Shown here piece after piece: positions 1 through 7,168 of a DNA stretch of 64,000 nucleotides; the stretch's first letter is position 1; each line of letters begins with the position of its first letter. The stretch is from CAZWVI01 sp964637165 (GTDB lineage: Bacteria > Planctomycetota > UBA1135), in NCBI GenBank assembly GCA_964637165.1, contig CAZWVI010000004.1:62001-126000 (forward strand), written 5' to 3'. The translations under genes and the position numbers were made by a program. Under the pieces are notes generated by a model, which worked only from the letters and a program-made list of their open reading frames with translations, was not told where the DNA came from and did not search any database.

Positions 1-486
1 CGCCATCAACAAAGACAAAACGTTTTTTCGTTCAGTAACCCAGGCCACCGATTCAACATTAATCGGATGCAACGCCCACAGCGCGGCGATAAACCATGCA
101 CCACCTATTCCCAAGCGGCGCAATAATCGCCACAACACTACCGCGCATAAAGCATGCAATAAAACATTATTAAAGTGAAAAAAGCTGGGGCGCAAATTTC
201 CCTCGGAGTCAGTGCCAAAGGATTGCACTTCCATACGGAAGGTGGTGTGCACAAGTGGATACCACTGCGGCAAGGAGTCGCGTTCGCTCCACATTTTTGC
301 CATACCGCCTTCTTCGGTGAGAATTTCATTTTGCGTGACATAATCGTTGTCATCCCAAATCCAGCCATTGTTTATTGACGAGAAGAAGGCGGCAAACACC
401 AAAATGATTAACCCCAAGCCACATTTCCATGCGGGCTTGGTAGTTACACTTTCTTTACTAATCGAGGTTTCCTTCTGCGAACTCAC
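1..486 (-). CDS. GT-C / TMTC-type membrane protein, N-terminal part (runs off left edge)
   Basis: The reading frame is open from a GTG start to the window edge (162 codons). It reads through a first membrane segment, an acidic motif WIWDDNDYV, a PLVHTTF stretch and a second hydrophobic segment, and reaches HPINVESVAWVTERKN. That last motif is characteristic of the bacterial tetratricopeptide/TMTC-like polytopic proteins (GT-C fold, DUF1736-type, O-mannosyltransferase-related). Such proteins usually continue with many more membrane helices and C-terminal TPRs, which lie outside this window. The GTG lies in frame 7 bases after the stop of the upstream sulfatase-like gene, so it is probably the last visible gene of that operon. 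Transfer of a lipid-linked sugar to exported protein is inferred from the family only. Confidence 0.8.
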   Translation of the reverse strand, partial: MSSQKETSISKESVTTKPAWKCGLGLIILVFAAFFSSINNGWIWDDNDYVTQNEILTEEGGMAKMWSERDSLPQWYPLVHTTFRMEVQSFGTDSEGNLRPSFFHFNNVLLHALCAVVLWRLLRRLGIGGAWFIAALWALHPINVESVAWVTERKNVLSLLMA

Positions 487-495
487 CGACTGATT

Positions 496-2379
496 TTACT
501 CGTGCTCGTCCGTCGCGTTTAAATAGCCCATCCGTTCAAGAAGTCGGCGCTCGTTCCAAGTTAATTCTCGCCCTCCCATTAAATGAGCGGTGTCATTCTT
601 TAAGCGCCGCGCCAACTCATTGGTAAATCTCTGGAGCAACTCGGGGTCTTCATCAGAAAGGTCATTTTGCTCGGCGGGATCCTTAGATAAATCAAAAAAT
701 CCTATCAGCTCAGCACTTGGCGGACTTTGCGAATCGTCCAAGTGATAAATTCCCTTTAGCATTCCGTGGCGCAGGGAGCAGCCACCCAACATATACGACA
801 AAGCCCAGCGGTCGGCTTGCTGGTCAAGAATCGAAGCGCCTGGCAAGCCATCTGTACTAATATTTGCCAACTCAGCAATCGTAAATGCTAAGTCAGCCAT
901 CTCGCAGCTAAAGGAGTGGCTAGTGTTCTTGGGGACCCCTGGCCCAGCCATAATTAGTGGCACCTGAAGTTCATTATTGAAGAGCGATGAACCGTGCTCA
1001 ACTTGGTCGTGCTCACCAAACATCTCTCCATGGTCAGATGTGAAAATCACCAAAGTCGGCCGCTTAGAATTTTCAATGGCCGTTAGTAATTTACCAACTT
1101 GCGCATCAAGTTCTTCAAGTTCGTGCAGATATAAAGCTTCCAACTGCTGGGAAATTGCTTGGTCTGGGTTCCCATCAGCAATCGTCTCGCGTAAATCCTC
1201 GCGCAGGGCAAATTCCTTATAGGGATCAACTCCATCTTTACTTGGAAGATACGGCGCGTGAACGTCCATGTAATTTAAAAACATGAACCAAGAGCGATTA
1301 GCCTTTTCAAGCTCGGCCAAACCAGCCAATGCGCGGCCAGTAACAAGTTCGCCTTCGCCAAAATGATAACGGTACAGTTTGGCCTCAATGGGGTACAAAA
1401 GCCGCCGCGCGATCTGTCTAATCGACTTAGAAGCATATTGTTTGGCGGATTTTGGGTGCACTCCGACTCGGATAATCCAGCCAAGATATGTGTGCCTAAG
1501 CGTCCACCCCATGAACTGATACCAATCATCTGGTCGTCTTAAACCATCCCAGTGTTGAAATCCCTCGCTAAGGCCAAGCCCTTCCTGGTCGGTCCTTTCA
1601 CTCAATGATAAAAGTGGATTTGCCGCCAGCCCAAAAGAAAAGCGACCACCCTCATGCATTCTGTTGGCGAGAGTGTTCAATGAAAACTTTTCAATAAGTA
1701 CTTCACGTTGCGGATTCGATGAAAGATTCGAACGCATTCCAATTTGCTCGGCGGTCAATCCGGACATCAAAGAATGATGACTTGGAACGGTCTGATTAGC
1801 ACTTGAGGATAAATTAAAAGCACTAAACCCTTGGGCTTGTAACTTGCGAAGGTTGGGAATTATTACATCGGGATTATTAATCGCGTCGGCGCGTAAAGTA
1901 TCTGCAACAACCAACAAGACATTTGTATCGGCTTGAGTTAAAGCCTTGCCATTTAACTCAAGTGTCTTGGCTGCCTCGGCTTGCTGAGGATGCATTATTG
2001 GCGTTTGAAACCACATCAACACTGGCAAACAAATTGCACAAATCCCCATTACGTTTAATGGTCTTTGTGGAAATTCTAAATTACGCCCGAACTTAACCGC
2101 AAGCGCACAGAGACCCGGCAGAGCGATTAATGCTGGACCCATTTGCCCGGCAGCTCCGGCAAGGGAAATTGCTAACCCCAATAAATATGTTGTGGCAGAA
2201 TTTAATTTAAAAAACCTGGCAACAATGCCAACCAAGACAGCCACTATCAACAGCCCGACCATAATTACCGCAATTTTTTCGCGATACATTGGCACGTCGA
2301 GCCGCCAATGGAGTCCGAGAAATGCGGTAAGCACTCCCAATATCAAGACGCCGGCACAAGCTGAAAGTATTTGTTTCAA
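496..2379 (-). CDS. Membrane-anchored sulfatase-like hydrolase/transferase (alkaline phosphatase superfamily)
   Basis: The 627-residue protein has about four N-terminal hydrophobic segments (residues 1-125) followed by an alkaline-phosphatase-fold domain from about residue 152. Visible metal-site elements are VVADTLRAD (155-165), DVHAPY and SDHGEMFGEH. The nucleophile position reads TVPSHHSL (Thr197), with no Cys or Ser in a C/S-x-P-S-R motif, so formylglycine maturation is not possible at this site. Thr is the nucleophile in the phosphoethanolamine and phosphoglycerol transferase branch, so the enzyme may be a transferase or phosphodiesterase acting outside the membrane. It lies 7 bases downstream of a paralogue in the same operon. 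The substrate is unknown. Confidence 0.82.
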   Translation of the reverse strand: MKQILSACAGVLILGVLTAFLGLHWRLDVPMYREKIAVIMVGLLIVAVLVGIVARFFKLNSATTYLLGLAISLAGAAGQMGPALIALPGLCALAVKFGRNLEFPQRPLNVMGICAICLPVLMWFQTPIMHPQQAEAAKTLELNGKALTQADTNVLLVVADTLRADAINNPDVIIPNLRKLQAQGFSAFNLSSSANQTVPSHHSLMSGLTAEQIGMRSNLSSNPQREVLIEKFSLNTLANRMHEGGRFSFGLAANPLLSLSERTDQEGLGLSEGFQHWDGLRRPDDWYQFMGWTLRHTYLGWIIRVGVHPKSAKQYASKSIRQIARRLLYPIEAKLYRYHFGEGELVTGRALAGLAELEKANRSWFMFLNYMDVHAPYLPSKDGVDPYKEFALREDLRETIADGNPDQAISQQLEALYLHELEELDAQVGKLLTAIENSKRPTLVIFTSDHGEMFGEHDQVEHGSSLFNNELQVPLIMAGPGVPKNTSHSFSCEMADLAFTIAELANISTDGLPGASILDQQADRWALSYMLGGCSLRHGMLKGIYHLDDSQSPPSAELIGFFDLSKDPAEQNDLSDEDPELLQRFTNELARRLKNDTAHLMGGRELTWNERRLLERMGYLNATDEHE

Positions 2380-2386
2380 TGGTTAG

Positions 2387-4096
2387 TTAGTCTTTGTATC
2401 CCAACAGGTCGAGCAAGGCTTGTTGCTCGGCCGCGATGGCGGAGCCTGACTGTGCAGCGGCGGCGCGACGCTTAAGAATACCACTAAGTAAGCCTAATAA
2501 TTCAGAGTTAAACTCTTCGCTGCTAATTTCGCCCAAATCGCGTATTTCGCCATTATCTTTGGATAGATCGACAATATTTTTGTGAACTAAATTTTCACCA
2601 TCTAAAGTTGCGACCCACTTCAAGTCGCCTTTGCGATAGGCAAGTTCATTTCCACCAAAAGCTAGGTGATGCTTTGGCGGGGGATTTACTTGTCCGCCAT
2701 TTAATAATATTTCATTAATTTGCGACAAGTGTGGCGGAGTTATTTTTTGCGGAGTTATTTGACTGCCCCACATCATAAATGGGACGCGCAACAGTGGCTC
2801 GAACATGGAGTTGGCGTGCTCCATCAATCCATGTTCAGCAAAGTGTTCGCCGTGGTCAGAGGTAAGCAGCACTAGGTACGGGCGGCCGCTTGCGATTATT
2901 TTGCGGTTTAATTCGGCAAGAGCTAGATCAACACGGCCAACTTCTTTTGCATAAGCGCGCTTGGCAATAGTCACTGCGCGTTTAGCTTGATTGCGTTTCT
3001 CATCATCCTTTGACTGTAAATCAGTTTGGATTTTCATTAAGCAATTGGTGTCGATACGACCAAGTTCGTCAAGTTGGTATTGGTCTGGAAATTCTGGGAC
3101 ATTGTCAGGCATTACATATGGGGCATGAGTGTCCATCATGTGTAAAAATAAAAAATGCGGAACTTGTTCTTTATTGAACGCAGTCACTACTTCGCCGGCT
3201 TGTTCGACCACATAAGCGGCACTGCCCCTTTCAGCAGAATCGATTTTCAACTGCCACATATCTGGCAAGAGAATTTGCATTAACTGTTGCTCAAGCCCAA
3301 AGCAGTTTGCGACCACGCCTACTAAACTTTGCTTGCCTACTTTGTCGGCAAAAAGTCTGGCGGCGCCGGCGTAACTAACTCGGGTGTCATCCCATAATTC
3401 GAAGCCGCGATTTAAACCACTTGGCGCAGCCAGTAGCCCGTTGCTAACTATTCCACAAGTGTTGTAGCCACGACCGCTTAATGTTTGCGCCAAGGTCACC
3501 AGTTCGGGCGGAACTTGATCGCGATTAGAAAAGAGTCCGTGCACTTCGGCACTAACTCCAGCCAACATTCCGACATGACTCGGAAGGGTTTGATTGCTTG
3601 ACGCGAGTGCGTATTCAGCCCAAACACTTTGTTGGCGTTGCTGGCGCAAAAAAGGAGCGCTGGCCGCAATTGCATCGGCACGCAATGTGTCAATTGAAAC
3701 TAGGTAAATGTCGGGTTGGCGTGCGGAAACAGTAGTTGCCGTCGATTTACTGGACCGCGCTTCCAAATCTTGTGCAAGGTTCCAATTAAGTTCGCGGCCT
3801 GAGCTAAACACTCCACAAGTTGGCACGAACAATAAAACGACCGGCCAGACAAATTTTCGGTAGCGGCCTAAAACTTGAGCCAACCTATTTAGCGGCGCAA
3901 ATAATTTTCGCAAAGATTTTGGAAATGCGCGGCTGAAAAGCCAAATTAGTATTCCGACAAAAATATTGCCGAAAATTATCGCGCCGGCACTCGCCGATGA
4001 AAAAGCAGAACTGTGCGAAAGTGGCAGTAGGAATTGTTGAGCAATACCCAGCAATCCCAACCACAGCAGTAAGTCTAACTTTGACCTATTGGCCAT
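2387..4096 (-). CDS. Membrane-anchored sulfatase-like hydrolase/transferase, paralogue of the downstream gene
   Basis: The chosen ATG gives 569 residues beginning MANRSKLDLL. A longer reading from further upstream would run 41 bases into pepP, and this ATG overlaps the pepP stop by only 11 bases (ATGGCCAATAG), which favours translational coupling. Hydrophobic segments lie near residues 9-26, 37-54 and 82-97, followed by an alkaline-phosphatase-fold domain with SIDTLRAD (134-141), HMMDTHAPY and TSDHGEHFAEHG. The nucleophile position is Thr170 in TLPSH, as in the neighbouring paralogue. The active site should face the periplasm. Tandem arrangement with a second copy suggests related but distinct substrates. 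Substrate and reaction are not determinable from sequence. Confidence 0.82.
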   Translation of the reverse strand: MANRSKLDLLLWLGLLGIAQQFLLPLSHSSAFSSASAGAIIFGNIFVGILIWLFSRAFPKSLRKLFAPLNRLAQVLGRYRKFVWPVVLLFVPTCGVFSSGRELNWNLAQDLEARSSKSTATTVSARQPDIYLVSIDTLRADAIAASAPFLRQQRQQSVWAEYALASSNQTLPSHVGMLAGVSAEVHGLFSNRDQVPPELVTLAQTLSGRGYNTCGIVSNGLLAAPSGLNRGFELWDDTRVSYAGAARLFADKVGKQSLVGVVANCFGLEQQLMQILLPDMWQLKIDSAERGSAAYVVEQAGEVVTAFNKEQVPHFLFLHMMDTHAPYVMPDNVPEFPDQYQLDELGRIDTNCLMKIQTDLQSKDDEKRNQAKRAVTIAKRAYAKEVGRVDLALAELNRKIIASGRPYLVLLTSDHGEHFAEHGLMEHANSMFEPLLRVPFMMWGSQITPQKITPPHLSQINEILLNGGQVNPPPKHHLAFGGNELAYRKGDLKWVATLDGENLVHKNIVDLSKDNGEIRDLGEISSEEFNSELLGLLSGILKRRAAAAQSGSAIAAEQQALLDLLGYKD

Positions 4097-5474
4097 TAGC
4101 GGCCGCCCGCAAGGCTTCAATCTCATCGATGTGACGTGGGATTGAATCTGAAATTAAGTCGTACCCATCTTCAGTAATTACAACCACATCTTCAATGCGC
4201 ACGCCGATTTCTTCGCCAGGCAAGTAAACGCCTGGTTCAACTGTAAAGGCCATACCGGGCTCAAAGCTGGCACGGAAATTTCCAACATCGTGAGTCGCCA
4301 TACCTAACCAGTGCGAAGTGCCATGCCAGAAGTCGCCGCCAAATCCGCGATCGGATAACACTTTGTAGGCGGCTTGATGAACGCGCGATAAGTTTGAACC
4401 AGGCTTACACTCTTTGAAGGCGGCTTCTTGTGCATCGTAAACTGCTTGGTAAACCTCGCGTTGGCGATCATCGAACTTTGCCGAAACCGGCCATGTCCGA
4501 GAAATGTCAGCAACGTAGTGATTAAATTCGGCGCCATAATCAATCATTACGGCATCACCCAATGCTAACTTGCGTTTATTTTCAGTGTAGTGCAAAACAG
4601 TTGCGTTTTCGCCTGACCCAACAATTGCCATGTAGGCGGCACCCATTCCTGCTTCAGTTAAGAAATCGCCGGTCATGCGCGCGGCAATTTGCCATTCATA
4701 TTCACCGGCCTGAGCTGTGCGCATTGCGTTGACATGTCCGACTCCGGAAACTTCACAAGCACGGCGCATCGCTGCAACTTCTTCAGGTGTTTTCATTACA
4801 CGTAACGCGTCAAGCTTTACTGTGATGTCCTTTACTTTACATTCGTGCTTTTCGCGCAACTTGTCGGCAAACTGACCTTCACGAGTCTTGCGTTGGTCGT
4901 AAGGATCGCGCACTAAAGATTTCGCCGCCGACATTAAATTATCGCGACTCATCATCCAGTTTTCAGCCGGTTGTTCTTGAACATAAATTGTTTTGTCTTT
5001 GCAACGCCCCAACAACTTAATAATGCTCTTCTCTAAATTGTCATAATTAATCGTGCGCGACTTTTTACCGGTTGGCATGCACTTCTTAATTCCTGTTAAC
5101 TCCTTTGCTTCATCGGGATCAATCAAGTCCCCCATCCAACGTTCGGAGCTCGGGTCGACTGGCGGCACCAACAAAAACTCTTCGCCACTTTCAGGAGCCA
5201 AAATCAAAACTGCGTTAGGGGTGGTTATTCCAGTGTAATACCAAAAGTTATTATCTTGACGAAACTCACGATAATCATTTTGAGTTCCCGCGCCGCGCAA
5301 AATAATTAGTCCTTTGCCGACTTCTTCCATTAAAGTTGCGCGCCGTGCGGCGTGCCATTCTTTAGTAAATAAAGCTTGGCCGCGACCATCTTCTGCTTGT
5401 TGTTGGGCAACTGCGGTGCCACCAAATGCGCAAACGCTGAGGAGCAAGGTTGATGCTGCGATTATTTTTTTCAT
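4086..5474 (-). CDS. pepP: Exported Xaa-Pro aminopeptidase (M24B family)
   Basis: This predicted metallopeptidase removes N-terminal residues that precede proline. The first 23 residues are a clear signal peptide (MKKIIAASTLLLSVCAFGGTAVA-type, ending AVA-Q), so unlike the cytosolic E. coli PepP it is exported. The C-terminal pita-bread domain has the expected metal ligands: Asp in MIDYGAEF, Asp in VADISRTWP, His in SHWLGMATHDVG, Glu in VEPGVYL and Glu in RIEDVVVI. The N-terminal domain (to about residue 200) matches the AMP_N type, and 462 residues is normal for the family. It lies between the DUF4863-like gene (11 bases upstream) and the first sulfatase-like gene, which it overlaps. Confidence 0.93.
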   Translation of the reverse strand: MKKIIAASTLLLSVCAFGGTAVAQQQAEDGRGQALFTKEWHAARRATLMEEVGKGLIILRGAGTQNDYREFRQDNNFWYYTGITTPNAVLILAPESGEEFLLVPPVDPSSERWMGDLIDPDEAKELTGIKKCMPTGKKSRTINYDNLEKSIIKLLGRCKDKTIYVQEQPAENWMMSRDNLMSAAKSLVRDPYDQRKTREGQFADKLREKHECKVKDITVKLDALRVMKTPEEVAAMRRACEVSGVGHVNAMRTAQAGEYEWQIAARMTGDFLTEAGMGAAYMAIVGSGENATVLHYTENKRKLALGDAVMIDYGAEFNHYVADISRTWPVSAKFDDRQREVYQAVYDAQEAAFKECKPGSNLSRVHQAAYKVLSDRGFGGDFWHGTSHWLGMATHDVGNFRASFEPGMAFTVEPGVYLPGEEIGVRIEDVVVITEDGYDLISDSIPRHIDEIEALRAAANGQ

Positions 5475-5484
5475 CTTTTCAGGA

Positions 5485-5958
5485 TTAGTCGGTGATTAAC
5501 TTGAAGGCGCCGAGTGGCAACAAGTAGAGGATGAGCATACGACCATTGCTCACTGTTGGGGTGTGAATTGAACCTTTCCCATATACGGTCCAGCCATCTG
5601 AGTTGCCGTCAAAATCTGGCTCGCCGTTGATTTCCAAACACAGGTCAATTTCACCTTCTGGGTGTTGATGTTTAGGGCCCGCGCCAAACATATCGACTAC
5701 ATCAGCGGAAAATCCATAACTTTCTTCGCTCGCCTTAAACAGCCGCGACCAAGTCATCGGTGATTTACCGTGAGTGCAAATTTCTTCGGCTTCAAGAGCA
5801 GCAATGAGTTCCTGCCGTAGTCCCACCATGAATTCACAATCCATCGGAAATTCGACGTCCAATTCTGATTTCGCTTGAGTTGGGTTAGTCAGATCCAGAT
5901 TTGCACAAAACTCCAACAGGGGCTTTAAGCTCGAAGGTGAGGTGGCGGTGGTGGTCAT
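5485..5958 (-). CDS. DUF4863 / 4-hydroxylaminobenzoate lyase-like small protein
   Basis: The 157-residue soluble protein has no signal peptide. Its C-terminal half carries HQHPEGEIDLCLEI, then GWTVYGKGS, HTPTVSNGRMLILYLLP, resembling the cupin-like DUF4863 family. One member of that family is described as 4-hydroxylaminobenzoate lyase (PnbB). The family link is recalled from motif shape and not tested by search, and a nitroaromatic substrate would be speculative. It is the first gene of the minus-strand operon with pepP and the sulfatase-like genes. It starts only 24 bases from the divergent cysteine desulfurase gene, so the two must share a very short promoter region. Confidence 0.6.
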   Translation of the reverse strand: MTTTATSPSSLKPLLEFCANLDLTNPTQAKSELDVEFPMDCEFMVGLRQELIAALEAEEICTHGKSPMTWSRLFKASEESYGFSADVVDMFGAGPKHQHPEGEIDLCLEINGEPDFDGNSDGWTVYGKGSIHTPTVSNGRMLILYLLPLGAFKLITD

Positions 5959-5982
5959 GGCTATATCCTAAAATCTCCAACG

Positions 5983-7134
5983 ATGCCAGCCCCACTCTAC
6001 CTTGACCACGCAGCCACTGCTCCTCCATTGCCAGAGGCGCTTGATGTTTTTAACGACGTCGCCGAAAGGCATTTCGCTAATCCCGGGTCGCTGCATGGCG
6101 CTGGAGTTTCTGCTTCAGCAGAATTGCGCAAATGGCGTGGCCGGCTCGCCAAGGCCCTCGGCTTAGACGATTGGACGGTGGTAATCACCGGAAGTGGTAC
6201 CGAAAGCGACCACCTTGGGGTAGTCGGTTTGGCCCACTCTTTGGGGTCAGAGTCTGGAGGGAGGTCTAAGGTATTAATTGGCGCCGCCGAGCATTCCGCC
6301 GTCTCGGACAATGCTCTAGCCATGTCCGATGCTGGATTTACCATCGAAAGTATCCCAGTTGACCGTTTTGGCATTGTTCGACCTGAAGCTTTAGAACCGC
6401 TGCTTGGGCCTGAGGTGGTGCTAGTTGCAGTCCAATGGGCAAATAATGAACTGGGTGGGGTCAACCCAATTTTGGCTCTCTCAAAATTAATCCGACAACT
6501 ATCTCCTAAGGCAGCATTCCACGTGGATGCTGTTCAGGCCGCCGGCAAAATCAAACTCGATTTATGCGAGCTCGGGGCCGACTCGATTGCAGTTGCCGGC
6601 CACAAAATTGGTGGGGTACGTGGGTGTGCGGCCCTATTCCTGCGGCCAAACGGCCCACGGCCAATCCCGACCTTTTGCGGCGGGGGGCACGAATCCGGTC
6701 TCCGTTCAGCAACTGAAAATATTTCCGGCCTGGCTTCATTCACAACCGCCGCTGAAATTCGCCGCAACTACTTACGGGAAAACCCAAATCGCTATCACCA
6801 AACGCGTGAGCAACTTTTGGCAATAATAAAGTCGGCGCGACCTAATTGCATTGTGCTTGGACCAACTACAAAAAGTGAAGTGCAAGGGTCGATCCTTACC
6901 GTGGCATTTCAGGGAGAATCCGCCGAACCACTACTCCACCGACTCGACCAGGCTGGCATTCAGTGCGGCAGTGGCTCCGCCTGCTCCGAACACGGCGCTA
7001 CAAGCTCTCCGATCCTCGCGGCCATCAACCTTGAAAAAGAGCTGCACAATTCTGTCTTGCGGTTTTCCTTTGATGGGTCAGAACGAGAAGAGGACCTGCG
7101 CCGGGTGGCACAGGTCCTCGCAAATCGTGATTAG
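5983..7134 (+). CDS. Cysteine desulfurase (class V aminotransferase, IscS/NifS type)
   Basis: This PLP enzyme takes sulfur from cysteine for Fe-S cluster or thiolated tRNA synthesis. The 383 residues contain His104 in AEHSAV (PLP stacking), the HVDAVQAAGKI strand, Lys208 in AGHKIGG as the Schiff-base lysine, RSATEN, and Cys334 in SGSACSE on the mobile loop. It is slightly shorter than IscS. No iscU or other Fe-S scaffold gene lies next to it, so the symbol (iscS, nifS or csd) is left open. It stands alone on the plus strand and converges on the ribonucleotide reductase gene, whose stop is about 34 bases away. Confidence 0.95.
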   Translation: MPAPLYLDHAATAPPLPEALDVFNDVAERHFANPGSLHGAGVSASAELRKWRGRLAKALGLDDWTVVITGSGTESDHLGVVGLAHSLGSESGGRSKVLIGAAEHSAVSDNALAMSDAGFTIESIPVDRFGIVRPEALEPLLGPEVVLVAVQWANNELGGVNPILALSKLIRQLSPKAAFHVDAVQAAGKIKLDLCELGADSIAVAGHKIGGVRGCAALFLRPNGPRPIPTFCGGGHESGLRSATENISGLASFTTAAEIRRNYLRENPNRYHQTREQLLAIIKSARPNCIVLGPTTKSEVQGSILTVAFQGESAEPLLHRLDQAGIQCGSGSACSEHGATSSPILAAINLEKELHNSVLRFSFDGSEREEDLRRVAQVLANRD

Positions 7135-7168
7135 CCAAAGCTTGACAACTCGACCAAAACTTAACTAA

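Noticed and set aside
138..368. A minus-strand ORF beginning MAGFGMTT at the left edge
   Set aside because: The overlapping frame with HPINVESVAWVTERKN is clearly the real gene.
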